DNA of 64,000 nt from Orobanche coerulescens (GCA_033398695.1 CM065802.1:150150096-150214095); one strand, 5' to 3'. Numbered from the stretch's first letter, positions 32,641 to 44,052 are shown. Made by a program: numbers and translations. The notes: generated by a model not told the origin, from the sequence alone.

Positions 32641-34863
32641 TTGAATTACTCCTATGTTGTTACTTCTTTCAATACTTCCCATACTATATGTAACATTGAA
32701 GCGATCGACGATCAAACCATGGAGATCGACGAGCCAAACACATCGTACCAACCCGACTCAGGGGACGCCATCTCTCATCAATTGACGGACGACATCGAGC
32801 TAAGGATCGGTTTCGAGCCAAGTCTCGACATCGATCCAAGGACCGAGTCCGGAGATCGCACCAAACGAGAGTCGACCGTCCCTGTCGAAGAGTTGGAAAG
32901 CATTACGATGGATCCGGATCATCCTGAACGGGAAGTACAGATCGGCGCAAGCATCGACCACGAATTAAAGGAAGATCTGATCAACTTGCTACGCAGGAAC
33001 ATCGGAGTCTTTGCCTGGTCGCATCAAGATATGGTTGGCATAAGTCCCGACCACGCTTGCCATTATCTGAAGATCGACCGGGCGATGAAGCCTGTTCACC
33101 AAAAGCGAAGGAAGTTCGGTCCCGAGAAATACGCGGCGCTCGACATAGAAGTCCAGAAGTTACTCAACAACAAATTGATCGGAATTGCCACAGACGAACC
33201 ACAATGGGTCGCCAACGCGGTGCTCGTCAAAAAGCCAACTGGCTCCTGGAGATTGTGCATTGACTTCACCGACCTCAACGCGGCATGTCCAAAAGATCAC
33301 TTCCCGATGCCTCATATTGATCACTTGGTCGATAGTACGGCAGGTTGCGAAATGATGTCGTTTATGGATGCCTTCGCCGGGTATCATCAAATCCCAATGG
33401 CGGAGGAAGACATAAAACACACATCTTTCCACACAGAAAAAGATATATACTTTTGGGTCAGAATGCCGTTCGGCTTGAAAAACGCCGGGGCGACCTACCA
33501 GCGATTGGTCAATAGAATGTTCGCCGATCAGATCGGCAAGACCATGGAGGTCTACATTGACGATATTGTAGTCAAAAGCCTCAAGAAGGAAGATCACCTC
33601 AACGATCTCGCCGAGACGTTCGCCATCCTTGAGAAGTTCAACATGAAGCTGAACCCCAAAAAATGCAACTTCGGGGTAGGCTCCGGGAAGTTCCTGGGGC
33701 ACATAGTGAGCCAAAGGGGGATCGAGGCAAACCCCACCAAGATACAGGCGATCCTTGACATGCAGGAACCGCGAAACATCAAACAGGTGCAACGCCTCAC
33801 AGGTTGTCTGGCCGCCCTCAACCGTTTCATATCACGGCTCGGCGATAAAAGCAAGCCTTTCTTCGCGACCATCAAGAACAAGAAGTTAACATGGACGAAG
33901 GAAAGCCAGATAGCATTCGCCAAAATAAAGGAATACCTTTCTAACCCCCAGATCCTGGCAAAGTCGATCCCCGGTGAAAAACGATTCCTTTACCTGGCAG
34001 CCTCGGAGGTCGCACTAAGTGCCGTTCTGGTGCGAGCGGAGGGACAAGCCCACTTGCCCATCTACTATGTTAGCCAGGCGCTCCACGACGCTGAGACACG
34101 TTATACGCCATTGGAGAAGATCGCCTACGCCCTTGTCATGAGTGTTCGTAAGCTGAGGGCTTACTTCTTCGATCATCAAGTGGAAGTCCTGAAAACTCTA
34201 CCTCTAAGACAAGTCCTGCACCGACCGGACACCAACGGGCGACTCCTCAAGTGGTCGCTGGAGATCGCCCAATATGGTGTCACTTACGCTCCTCGCACGG
34301 CGATCAAGGGCCAAGCTCTGGCGGACTTCGTGGTGGAATTAATGTTCCCTCACAGTCCAACCCAGGTCGGCCGACCTACCTGGAAGTTATACGTGGATGG
34401 CTCAGCAACCAATTTGAGAGCAGGGGCAGGGATTGTCCTCATCAGCCCCGACGGTCAGAGTTTCACAAATGCTGTGCGTTTCGGTTTTCGTGCGACCAAC
34501 AATGAAGCCGAATACGAAGCTTTGGTAGGCGGGCTCGATCTAGCCCTCGCCCTAGATGTCCGTCGCCTTCATATCTTCATGGACTCCCTCTTGGTCGTAA
34601 ACCAAGTCAAGGGAGAATATGAGGCGCGCGGCGAACAGATGGTCAAATACCAAGAGCTGGTCGCCGAAATGTGTACAAAATTTGAGGAAGTGCTAATCGA
34701 ACAAGTCCCGAGAGAGCACAACTCCCAGGCCGATGATCTTTCCAAACTGGCATCATCGGATGGGGCCCCGACTTCTCCAATATCCAAATCACAAAGTCAG
34801 CTAGGCCGGCGATCGATAGAAGCCTGGTTACCACGGTCGCCATCGTCGAGGAGAACTGGATGA
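32209..34863 (+). CDS. Element B: protease C-part, RT, RNase H and second RNase H
   Basis: Open over 884 codons; the first 45 or so are out-of-frame readthrough. RT blocks: WVANAVLVKKPTGSWRLCID, FPMPHIDHLVDSTAG, FGLKNAGATYQRLVNRMF, MEVYIDDIVVKSLKKEDHL (catalytic DD) and GKFLGHIVSQRGIEANP. RNase H: FLYLAASEVALSAVLVRAEG, ETRYTPLEKIAYALVMS. Second, archaeal-type RNase H: WKLYVDGSATNLRAGAGIVL, ATNNEAEYEALVGGL, HIFMDSLLVVNQ and PREHNSQADDLSKLAS. A frame change at about 34770 separates it from integrase. It copies the element's RNA into DNA. Confidence 0.93.
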   Translation: MSQRGCSSDLHLCPWEDGRSCVGRQWEFLQHHIQVRPRPTRQLDQFIKPFDTVLQGFGDNTVQAYGKIKLSVELVCFYDPKDRITRNLSFVIIDRPSIYNGFLGRPFLETFEAVASSFFYCIKFPTADGTVGTVKGDQLMAKRCLNYSYVVTSFNTSHTICNIEAIDDQTMEIDEPNTSYQPDSGDAISHQLTDDIELRIGFEPSLDIDPRTESGDRTKRESTVPVEELESITMDPDHPEREVQIGASIDHELKEDLINLLRRNIGVFAWSHQDMVGISPDHACHYLKIDRAMKPVHQKRRKFGPEKYAALDIEVQKLLNNKLIGIATDEPQWVANAVLVKKPTGSWRLCIDFTDLNAACPKDHFPMPHIDHLVDSTAGCEMMSFMDAFAGYHQIPMAEEDIKHTSFHTEKDIYFWVRMPFGLKNAGATYQRLVNRMFADQIGKTMEVYIDDIVVKSLKKEDHLNDLAETFAILEKFNMKLNPKKCNFGVGSGKFLGHIVSQRGIEANPTKIQAILDMQEPRNIKQVQRLTGCLAALNRFISRLGDKSKPFFATIKNKKLTWTKESQIAFAKIKEYLSNPQILAKSIPGEKRFLYLAASEVALSAVLVRAEGQAHLPIYYVSQALHDAETRYTPLEKIAYALVMSVRKLRAYFFDHQVEVLKTLPLRQVLHRPDTNGRLLKWSLEIAQYGVTYAPRTAIKGQALADFVVELMFPHSPTQVGRPTWKLYVDGSATNLRAGAGIVLISPDGQSFTNAVRFGFRATNNEAEYEALVGGLDLALALDVRRLHIFMDSLLVVNQVKGEYEARGEQMVKYQELVAEMCTKFEEVLIEQVPREHNSQADDLSKLASSDGAPTSPISKSQSQLGRRSIEAWLPRSPSSRRTG

Positions 34864-36077
34864 CTCCATTCATCAAATACTTAAAGGACGGAACGGCCCC
34901 TGACGACCGTGTTAAAGCTCGCCAACTCCAGCTTCGCGCGACCAGATATACCCTATTGGACGACCGGCTTTACAAGCGAGCCTTCAGCCTTCCCCTCCTC
35001 AAGTGTATTACACCGGAGGAAGGTCGGCTCGTTTTAGCAGAGATCCATGACGGGATTTGTGGGAACCATGCGGGCGGGCGAGCCCTCATCCATAAGACAA
35101 CCAGACAGGGGTTTTTCTGGCCATCACTTCGGAAAGATGCGATCGCCTATGCCAGATCGTGCCATAGGTGTCAGATAATGGGCCCCAACATTAAACTATC
35201 ACCCGAACAGCTCACCTCCATGTATAGCCCCTGGCCATTTGCGCAATGGGGCATCGACCTTATAGGTCCCTTGCCGACGGCTCCAGGGGGCTGTAAGTTC
35301 GCCATCGTAGGGGTCGACTATTTCACCAAATGGGCTGAGGCCGAGCCGCTCAACAAGATCGGCCAAGATCAAGTGATCAAGTTTATATGGAAAAACATCG
35401 TATGCCGATTCGGTCTGCCCCAGGCCATCATCTCCTATAACGGAAAACAGTTCGACGGCTTAGAAGTCATGCAATTCTGTGAAAAGTGGGGAATCAAAAG
35501 GTTATTCTCGGCGCCCTATCACCCTCAGACAAACGGGCAGGTAGAGGCAGTGAATAAGATCCTCAAACACACGATTAAAGCGCGACTCGAATCCAGGCAA
35601 GGACGTTGGGCGAACGAGCTCCCAGACGTTTTGTGGTCCTACCGAACGACGACCCGCAATTCAACCGGAGAAACCCCATTCGCCCTTACCTTCGGAACAG
35701 AAGCGGTGATTCCTTCAGAGATCGCCATCCTCAGCCATCGAACCGAGCAGGAGATGACGACCGACAACGATGTAGCCCGATGAATCGACCTAGACATGCT
35801 CGAAAAAAGACAGCTGACCTCAGAAATGAAGAACACAATCCACAAAAGGAGAGCCGAGAAGTTCTTCAATTCAAAGGTCAAAGAAAGAAGATTTCAAGTG
35901 GGCGATCTCGTCCTTAAGAAGATCCAAACCCACACAGGCGTTTTTGGTCCGAACTGGGAGGGACCTTCCAGAGTATCCAGATGGCTAACTAAAGGAGCCT
36001 ACGAACTGGAACATCCTGACGGTACTCCGGACCAATACCCCTGGAACGCCGTGCATCTGAAAAAGTACTACCAGTGA
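34860..36077 (+). pseudogene. Element B: integrase (stop at 35781, catalytic Asp lost)
   Basis: Zinc-binding part HDGICGNHAGG..CHRCQ, then the core GIDLIGPLP, DYFTKWAEAEP, AIISYNGKQFDG and HPQTNGQVEAVNKIL. The second catalytic Asp reads Tyr here (SYNG), whereas element A keeps SDNG. A TGA at 35781-35783 (CGA in copy A) splits off the C-terminal part 35796-36077 (RRFQVGDLVLKKIQTHTG, PSRVSRWLTKGAYEL). No chromodomain. Enzymatically dead as read. Confidence 0.92.
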
Positions 36078-37136
36078 TAATTTTGTATTCAATTTCAATG
36101 ATGTACAAGGAATATAATGAGATTTTTTCCTATCCCATCTATTCTGACGATCGCCCCACCAGGCATATCGCATACCGCCGGCGATCGCTGATCATGACGA
36201 TCCTAGGTAAAATTAATGCAGCCATGGTCCTGGAGGTCGATGGAACCGACAGCTTCGCCCATGCAAGGTTCCTTTGGGCTGAGATCGCCCGCCCTTCGTT
36301 TAAATACGAGGCCGGCGTAGCCGAAGGACCCTCCAAAATAATCAGTAGGCACGATCGCACGTCCTCAAGGTACATCATCTAACATGGTGAACCCGAACAA
36401 TGCGACGTGCCACTACCCCCGTCTCGACGTACACCGTCGAGGGTCGCCATCTTCATGGCGGGCCGAGGTGGAAGCAGAGCTGACAAGCCGCGGACGTGGT
36501 GTCGAATAAGCCGACAACAATCCGCGCAAGGACTCCTCCGGACCAAGATCGCCCGCCTTTCGTTTTAAAACAAGGCAGGCGTAGCCTAACGGAGGACCCT
36601 CACAAAAAGTGAGTCGCGGGAGACACAATATCCCTCGCACACAAAGACACGATTGGGGAGGTCGGTCCATCGAACACCCCAACCACACATGACTCTTCAG
36701 AATCGGCAAAATGAAGATAGCTCGCCAGACGAACTAGTTTTTGTTTCCTTACTTACAATAAGTGAACAAAAACAAGGGGACAGGGATAGGTCGAGCTAAT
36801 ATCAAAATACGATCGAACAAAGAGGAACCACACTCGATCGGCTTCACTCAAAAACATACAGGGCGATCGGGGTCGTCCGACAAAAATTACAAGTAAGAAT
36901 TCCAATTCAAAACATGTCAATTCTTTCAACACTCAGACGATCGGTCGGATGAACAAAAACGTCGAAAGCAATCATACACGTACTTGTGAAAATTGCGCGC
37001 AAACAATCAAAGGCGATCGCATGTAAAGAGACAGTATAAAAAAGGAGCATTTTATTCATAACACAAGCTTCATACATCACGAGGACCGAAGGCATTACAA
37101 AAAGTACAAGTTACGGAGGAAAAACAAAAATGCCCC
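36078..37136. other. Convergent spacer of element B with repeated stem-loops
   Basis: Lies between the 3' end of pol (plus) and the 3' end of the antisense gene (minus). Two blocks, about 36258-36343 and 36523-36606, pair a GCAAGG(T/A)(T)CCT(T/C)(T/C)GG arm with a CC(G/A)AAGGACCCTCC-type arm. The same blocks occur in element A at 2401-2483 and 2668-2757. It may hold 3'-processing signals for both transcripts (inferred). Confidence 0.55.
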
Positions 37137-39836
37137 TCAAGGCCCCGCCTGCTGGTCTTCACCCTCGGGTTGCGGATCGGCTTGGGCTCCCCCATCAGCC
37201 TCGGGATGAATGAGTTTGCCGGTATACCAACTCAAGTCGATCCCGAAGTCGACAAAGTCAAGTATCGGCAAGGAGAATTCTGGATGCAGAGGATGCTCGA
37301 GGACATAGGATTTGAAGCTCTCCATCAGGGGACCGATCTCGACCCCTGCCTTTAGCACAACACACAAGATAGGCCAAGTAATAAGCGAACTCGCCGACGT
37401 GCTCGACATTAAGGTAGGGATCGACCTCGATCGCCTTCAGCTGCCCCTTCAAATCCGCTGCCGTCTTCTCGACCTCCGCCAGCTCGACCGCCTTGGCAAC
37501 ATTCTCGCCCCTGGCCTTCTCCAGCTCTCTCTTCGCCACCTCCAGCTCACCATTGAGCCGATCCACCATCACCCTCAGCCCGGCCGCCTCCTCCTGCGAA
37601 GCCACGAGCTTCTGGCGGGTTTCTTTCTCCTTATCACAGGACCGATCGGCAGCCTCCTTAGAGCGGCTCAGCTCCTGCTTCAATCGATCCACGTCCTGCT
37701 TAGCCCTTTTGGCCGTCTCCTCATACTCCTTCTCCATAAACCGGATCCGGTTGGCATCCTCGATATTTTTGTTCCGGACGGACTCGAGTTCGCGATGGAG
37801 ATGAGCAGTGGAGGGTCGCCCCTCAAAATCCCTAGCGGCTTGGACGGCCATCGTCGCCGTCTGGAGAGCCAGGGCAACGGTCGCCTGCATGGCGTCTCCC
37901 GATCGCCGACGAGCGATCGCATCAAGATCGGTCGTCCAGGCCTTTGGCAGAGAAGTGATAGCCTGGCGGACATAAGCAGGGACTTCGAGGGACTGTTGTG
38001 GAGCCTTGCTCGACAGAAAGTCCAGCACCATGGGAGCAACATCCGGATCGGCGAGACGAAACCTGCAGCGCAAAGCAAAGAAACCAAGGAGTTAGCCCAT
38101 TCCATGCTCAGAATGCCTAAACTCAGAGAATTTTGACCCTTTCTTACCTATTGACCAGCTCGGGATCGCGTCCGAAATAAGGTTTCCCCCGGAGGTTTCC
38201 GCCTCGGCGATCGCCACCTTCTTCGCGGAGCTGCCAGATGACCAGGGGCCGGGGACCGTGGGCCTAGGGCCTGGTCGCTCCATCATCGGGATGGCAGAGA
38301 TAGGATCCGCAGCGACCGGAGGCTCAAGAATTGATACATCCGCCTCAGAAATCGACGGGGACTCCTCCGACCTTCGCCTCTTGCGGCGCTGAAGCTGTTC
38401 CTCGCCCTGAACCACCGGCTCGGCGACTGGCGCCTCGGCGGGCCTCGTCGCCGGAGCAGGGCGAGACGTCGTCGCAGGAACGCGACCAGTCTGCTTGCCC
38501 AAGTAGAGGCGACCAAGAACTCCCGGGTTCGACATGGCTATCTCTGGCGGTGGTTCGGGAAATCGGGGAAAATAAACCTCTGTCGAAGAAGAGATACAAA
38601 CAAGTTAGACAAAACAAAACGACCTCCTGGAGACGATCGTCAAGCAAGGGAGCACCACTTAAACTTATACCTGGAACTTTCAAGTGATGGGGATAGCGGA
38701 ACAATCGAGCCCCCAACCGATGAGCTCCGGTACAAAGCGATCGAACGTCAATAAAGGAGTTCGGCAAGGCACGGATCTGCTCCCAAACGATCAAGAAATC
38801 GAATGGAAGGTCGCCGATCGCTGGAACGAGAAGTCCTGCAAAAAGGAAACAAAATTAGATCAGTCCAAGACAAGCTCAATCAAGGGGAGAGTTAAAATCC
38901 TTACTCGGATTCCTCTCCCGGAAAGTGGTGGGGATCTCCAACTCCTCATTCGGCCTGTCACCCGACGCCGATCGCCACGCCCCGCCGATCCAACACCATT
39001 TAGCCAGGTCACCCCTGGTCTTACTCGGCACACCGAGGACCACTCTCCCCCTTCGGCCTTGGATATGGTTACCGCCGATCGACCCCTTCTGCGCGATCAA
39101 TTTAAACAGATAATTCATCTCCAGCGCGGAAAGGAGGCGGAACAACCGGTGACCGCCAAACAAAGGTCAACGTGCGTATAATCAGAGCTGCGTTCGCGTC
39201 ACCAAGAGGCGCCAAATTACAGGCGATCAGCAAGTAGGAGACGACAAATGGAAGAGGAAATCGCAGACCGGCCTCCATAGTCAACCAGTTGACGACAACC
39301 ATGCCCTCAGGCGGTTGATCGGCACGTTCATTCTCCGAAGGCACGTGCAAGAAAACGTCTGAGGGGATGTGATATTTGGCCCTCCAACGGCTCAGGTCTT
39401 TCTCGGTCGCCGTACTCCGGATTTTTCTAAGAGTCCACGGAGACGGGACGGCGGCCTGAAAAATCATCCGCTTCACATGTTCGTAAGGGTGAGCGGCGGA
39501 GTAGGCCTCGAAGTCGAATTCCGGACAGGGTCCGGCGATCGCTTCCACCATCCGAGCAAAAGCCACATAGGCAGGGCCAAAGCTACTCTCTCGTTCCTAG
39601 GCCTCCCGCACCAAATCATCATCATCCTCCGGCGAGCCCCATTGCTCCGCCGTCGCCGCCATCCTCGCCACCTCGGCCTCGTTGAAAAGTTCTCCGAGTT
39701 CTGCGGGTGCAATCCCCGCTCGAATAGCTTCAACGGCCGTCTCCATATCCACTCCAACAGGAATCTCCTCCCGTTCAGGCGACGCTGCGGCGGCGGAAGA
39801 ACTTCCGGTCTCAAAGGTTTTGGATCCTCCCGACAT
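37137..39836 (-). CDS. Element B antisense gene: Transposase_28-like N-part, coiled-coil C-part, four exons
   Basis: Read right to left: exon 1 39836-38907, exon 2 38836-38671, exon 3 38579-38148, exon 4 38062-37137. Introns have GTAAG or GTATAAG donors and TTTTTGCAG, TCGACAG and GCTGCAG acceptors. Exon 1 has the PDVFLHVPSENERADQPPEG-type region, then GLRFPLPFVVSYLL, resembling the 'putative gypsy type transposon' family. Exon 4 is a long coiled coil (KEYEETAKRAKQDVDRLKQE). Damage: TAG at 39597-39599, frame changes near 39150 and 37350. Antisense genes are known in Tat elements; function unknown. Confidence 0.75.
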
Positions 39837-39982
39837 ATTAGAAAGTAAAGAGAGAGAGAAGGTTAATTTTTCTTACCTAGAGAAAAGAAGGAAGTCGGCG
39901 CAAGAAGCTCCTGAGTTTTTTGCAGAAATTCGGCTAGGGATGCAAGGACGCGTAAAAAAATGAAGGAGAAGAAGCCCTGTCC

Positions 39983-39990
39983 TTTTTATA
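39983..39990 (-). promoter_or_regulatory. TATA box of the antisense gene
   Basis: Minus strand CATCTATAAAAAGGACAGGG, about 150 bases before the antisense ATG at 39836. A donor-like CTCTAG|GTAAGAAAA at about 39878 lies in the leader. It suggests the antisense gene has a promoter of its own rather than using the LTR. Confidence 0.6.
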
Positions 39991-39992
39991 GA

Positions 39993-40330
39993 TGGAGACG
40001 AGGGTCTGAATGCAAATAGGAGAAACCTCGAGGACTGGATCGCAACCGTCACGTGGGGACGCATTAAAAAAATGCCCTCGGATCTCGCGTACGCGTCTTT
40101 TCGAGGGCACGCCAGCCGACAAATCTGACAAACCGTCGGAATCCCCCAACAGCGGCGCGACGCGTGTCCCTGCCACTTTTGGAAAGCCCGCCTTCTTTTC
40201 CCGCTGCTCCCGACACGAAAGAAGGTCGTCCATTTTTGAATTCAGATCGTCTGATTGTTTAAACATTGGCGATCGCCCACAGTGCCACCTCACCCCGTGT
40301 TTTCAACATCGAGGCGAGCTGGGGGACAAT
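39993..40330 (+). other. Upstream region of antisense gene and polypurine tract of element B
   Basis: No sense-strand gene. GAGCTGGGGGACAAT at 40316-40330 abuts the 3' LTR and serves as polypurine tract. The stretch is also the likely upstream promoter region of the antisense gene. Confidence 0.6.
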
Positions 40331-41348
40331 TGTTGTGCGGCGATTAATTCGCCTCGATAGGCGATCGGCATCACAATCAGAGAGGCCAACCCTGGAAGAC
40401 ATACTCTGGACAAGCGCCCGGAGTTCAGCACCATACGGCGACCGTCTTTTGGTACCCAGCGATCGTCTTCTAATATCTGACGATCGTCTTTAATAAGCGA
40501 ACCAGAGGCGATCACCTCGTGCCACATATGGATCTAGCATCCGTCAAAGTCGTCGGAGACCGAATCTTGGGCTGTGGCCCACATGCGGATCTTCAAAGGA
40601 TACGGACAGATGGGATCTTTTGCTGCGATGGCCCACGTGAGGATCTTCAAAGGATACCGACAAATAGGATCTTTGACCCCATCCTGTCACCTGCCACACC
40701 TACCGACAAAGCCGCCGAAAGGTACAAAGTGGGTCCTCCCCAGACAGCTGCCCAGGACGCGTGTTGGCCTCCCATTGGGTCGCACAGCTGGCGCCAGCAG
40801 CAGCCCCAGACTTTAAGGGAACAGCCCCACGTGACGGGACGATCGGCCACCTTATTATAATATAAAAAACGGCGGTCGCCCGCGATCGCCTGAGGGCCCC
40901 CCGCTACCTTGTCCCCTATAAATAGAGAACTCATGGCAGCAGCAAGAAGGACGAAAAATTACTACGAATTCAGTGCAAAATACACACCAAAGAGAGAATC
41001 AAAGGCTCTTTTGGCAACCACTAATACATTCATAGTGATATTCATACACATTCATCATATATCCCAAGCAAGAACTCACAGATTTATCTATCTGGTTCTT
41101 CCGGCAATCTACGCGCTCTAAAGCCTAGATAACTAGAAGTCTTTACACTCCTTGTATTAGATTCTAACATTAATATTCGTACTCGACAGTATACTTATTA
41201 ATAACATCTCGCGAGAGCATTCAAGCCCGGGATTAACAACCCCGGCAAATCTTGTGTTATCTATTTTCTCACGGAAGTGTTCTCGCATTTGTTTGTTACT
41301 CAATCTTTCCAGCAATACTATCTCCAGATAATATTTCGGGTAACAACA
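40331..41348 (+). repeat. Element B 3' LTR (1018 bp)
   Basis: Differs from the 5' LTR by about 14 substitutions (by eye) and 8 extra bases near 40718. Ends ACAACA, followed by the AATTT duplication. Confidence 0.97.
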
Positions 41349-41353
41349 AATTT

Positions 41354-41818
41354 GCGGTAGTAACCCGCAAGTCCAAGAAGCTCCGTATCTTTGTGACTGT
41401 TTCTAGCCTTTTCCAGTCCAAAATAGTCTCCACCTTTGATGGATCTACTGCGGCTCCATCTCCAGATATTACGTGTCCAAAAAACGCTACTTCTCTTAAC
41501 CAGAATTCTCACTTACTGAATTTGGCGTACAACTTATGACTCCTTAGCGTTTCTAGCACCAATATTAGGTGAGTTTCGTGATCCTGATCCGACTTGGAAT
41601 ATACGAGTATGTCATCAATAAATATCACCATGAATTGATCCAGATATGGTTGGAATACACGGTGTATTAAATCCATAAATGCATCCGGCGCATTGGTCAA
41701 TCCAAAATGCATTACCACGAATTCATAAAGACCATACCTAGTTTGAAAGGTAGTCTTCGGTATGTCATTCTCTTTGATCCTCAATTGGTAATATCCCTGT
41801 TGAAGATCTAAGTTTGAT
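41354..41818 (-). pseudogene. Element D: RT fragment right of element B
   Basis: Minus strand RT palm: [60 protein letters not shown] (catalytic DD) and the start of [11 protein letters not shown] next to the insertion point. Similarity stops at about 41818, so the protein start and all upstream genes are gone. Confidence 0.9.
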
Positions 41819-42872
41819 TACATGACATGAAAAAAGGGGGGTTGATTTGAGATTTTTGGTAAAAGCAATGTAATTAATATATTTATATATTCAAGAAGAA
41901 GAGAAACAAATTCGTCCTTCCGTAATTCCATTCGGAATCAAATCGCAATTGGGAAACCAAACACCCCTTTTCTCTTTTCTCATTTCATGTCAAGACTGAA
42001 GGCGACTGAGGTTGTAGGCTGTGGTGGCATGATAAGGAGCGTGCGACTGGATGGGGCGACACAATAGTCGAAATTGATTGCTTGACAACGGTACTATTAG
42101 TGGTGGGCGATGTGGTCGCATAGGTCAGAGGCGGCGCTGCTTGTTTCTAGGGTTTAGGGATTTTGCCGTTGAGTTGTTGTATTTTCGGTCTAGACATAAA
42201 ATTCGGGTTCGGTCCAGTTCCTCGTGAAAGGGTCAAGCAATTTTCTTTCTTCATAATTTTAGAGCATTTCAATTGATAACATATTTAATAACGCGTTGTT
42301 TATTATTTTCATTAATTATAGCACTTTATATATGGTGTAGTTGATGATTACAACAAGACTTATTTGAGTCCGTAAATAAATAATTTAAGTAAAACCTGAT
42401 TAACTAGACGAAGACACATATAATATATTTCTTAAATATTTTGTTAGTATTTTAGCTATTTTAGTTGCTTCTCGAAACTTTTATGTTTTAAGATTTTTAA
42501 TATTTCTATTCTAAATTTTAGTTGAATGAAATGGAGTTACAGTTAGATAGTCTAACAAGAGACCTACTCAAAATATTACTTCAAAGAAGATATTTGTTTA
42601 AAGTACAATCTTTTAATTTTAATCAATTTAGTTATGATACAATTATTTTAAACTATCTGTATTTACTCGTTGTTTAATTTTTTTCGATCAATTAATATTA
42701 TAATTTCTTTAATCAAAAACTTTAATTAAAAAATATTATATAAATTTTAATTAAATATTAAAATTTTAATTTTAAAAATACTTTTTCAAATGAAAGAAAA
42801 TTATGTCTTGAAATTATTATATTCAAACGAGAAAACGGAGTTCCCATCTAATTATGAAAAAATAGTTCTAAT
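41819..42872. other. Spacer between elements D and G
   Basis: No ORF of note. 41990-42190 is less A/T-rich and carries CTAGGGTTTAGGGATTTTGCC. Read on the minus strand, this resembles the leader of a plant gene (CCCTAAACCCTAG), but no start with a long ORF follows. 42240-42872 is A/T-rich. It may be the displaced distal promoter region of MGL. Confidence 0.35.
42862..42872. repeat. 11-bp direct repeat flanking copia G
   Basis: ATAGTTCTAAT ends exactly at the 5' LTR start. The same 11 bases occur at 49457-49467, eight bases beyond the 3' LTR end. An ordinary 5-bp duplication would touch both LTRs. Confidence 0.7.
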
Positions 42873-43147
42873 TTTTATAATATCACCAATAATGGTATGT
42901 GGGATCAACAATCAATTATTGGATTGAAATATCTAATATAAAGACAATTATGTTGTATAATTAATAATATTAATTTGTTGTATAGCATGTAATCTTGAGC
43001 TATAAATAGAAATTTCTTAGAGCAGACACACAATTCATTCTAAAAGCTCAATCTCTTCATCTTATTTCATCCTCTTTTATGCTTATATATCATAATATAT
43101 ATATATATAATATATTGTGAAGTGATAAAATATCCGATTTTACAACA
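42873..43147 (+). repeat. Copia G 5' LTR (275 bp)
   Basis: Starts TTTTATAATATCACC (TGTTATAATATCACC in the 3' copy) and ends GATTTTACAACA. TATAAATA at 43001-43008 is the core promoter. Diverged from the 3' LTR by several substitutions and small indels. Confidence 0.93.
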
Positions 43148-43587
43148 CGTTATCAGCACGAGCTCTACCGATTTAATCCCATTCCGCAGTCGGACTCGAT
43201 ATATTGGTACATCATCCTTAAATTCTAAAGGTATGTAATTAACTTTATTTATATTTAATTTATGTAATAATAATATTTAGATATGGTATTAATCTAATAT
43301 CATTATTGATGATAATCAATATATTTAAACAAATATAGTAATTATGCAAATATCATCAATTTAAATTTATATGCGTAAGGACCTAAGCTCAATTTTATTT
43401 TTAAGATGATTCTTGGACTATGGACTAATTATATATGTAAGACCTAAATAATAATGAATTTGTGTGAAGTGTAAAAATCTTCACCTATTTTTATTTGAAG
43501 AGTTCCATTTATTAGTGAAGAGTTGAATCTTCATCTATATTTTGTAGAGGATTACTAATGGAGGAATACAAAATTCCCATTCATATG

Positions 43588-43840
43588 ACCACGAAAGATT
43601 TTATAATCGAGTAGTGATATTTTTATTTTTAGTAACCACGAAAGATTTTATAATCGAGTAGTGATATTTTATTTTTAGTAGTCATGAAAGATTTTATAAT
43701 CGAGTAGTGATATTATTATAACTAACTATATAGATTATAATTCGTATGTATATATATATATATGAGTAGTGATATTATTATAACTAACTGTATAGATTAT
43801 AATATATATATATATATATATAAATATATATATATATGAA
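43588..43840. repeat. Tandem repeats in the copia G leader
   Basis: Three units of about 46-48 bases with (C)ACGAAAGATTTTATAATCGA then GTAGTGATAT(T), followed by two units of GAGTAGTGATATTATTATAA, CTAACTATATAGATTATAAT, separated by TA runs. Confidence 0.8.
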
Positions 43841-43986
43841 TTTCCATTTCCCAAACTCTAATTACCAACGGTTAGTTTATTAAATATATAAGAATATATT
43901 CACCAATTTTAATGATAATTAACAATAATAATAAAAAAAAAAAAAATCTCCAACGGTCATAAACGGCCATATTTCAAAATCAAATC

Positions 43987-43994
43987 TATAAATA
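43987..43994 (+). promoter_or_regulatory. Internal TATA box in copia G leader
   Basis: AATCTATAAATACTCAT, 59 bases before the ATG of the small ORF at 44053. Followed by a C/A-rich leader typical of plant 5' UTRs. Confidence 0.5.
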
Positions 43995-44052
43995 CTCATA
44001 TTATACTCCACACTTATTAATCATCTCCAAAATATCTACCAATTTTTACAAA

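Larger units (their letters stand above)
29185..41348 (+). mobile_element. Element B: complete Tat-lineage Ty3/gypsy retrotransposon with antisense gene, 12164 bp
   Basis: LTRs at 29185-30194 and 40331-41348 begin TGTTGT and end ACAACA, with a 5-bp AATTT duplication. Order on plus strand: PBS, gag, protease, RT, RNase H, second archaeal-type RNase H, integrase, stem-loop spacer, then an antisense spliced gene (39836-37137), polypurine tract, LTR. Dual RNase H and an antisense extra gene are known traits of the Tat group (Ogre/Retand/Grande relatives). By-eye LTR divergence is about 1.4 percent plus one 8-bp indel, so insertion was recent. Confidence 0.97.
27068..41818 (-). mobile_element. Element D: internal region of a decayed chromovirus, split by element B
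   Basis: Integrase and RNase H (27068-29184) and part of RT (41354-41818), read on the minus strand, are the two halves of one pol gene. Joining across B at AATTT continues the RT motif GYYRKF. Gag, protease and the RT start are absent: similarity stops at about 41818. The element is thus 5' truncated, with only its 3' LTR. Confidence 0.93.

Noticed and set aside
37312..38136. 274-codon plus-strand ORF
   Set aside because: Mirror of antisense exon 4, whose minus-strand reading has a clear coiled coil and splice sites.
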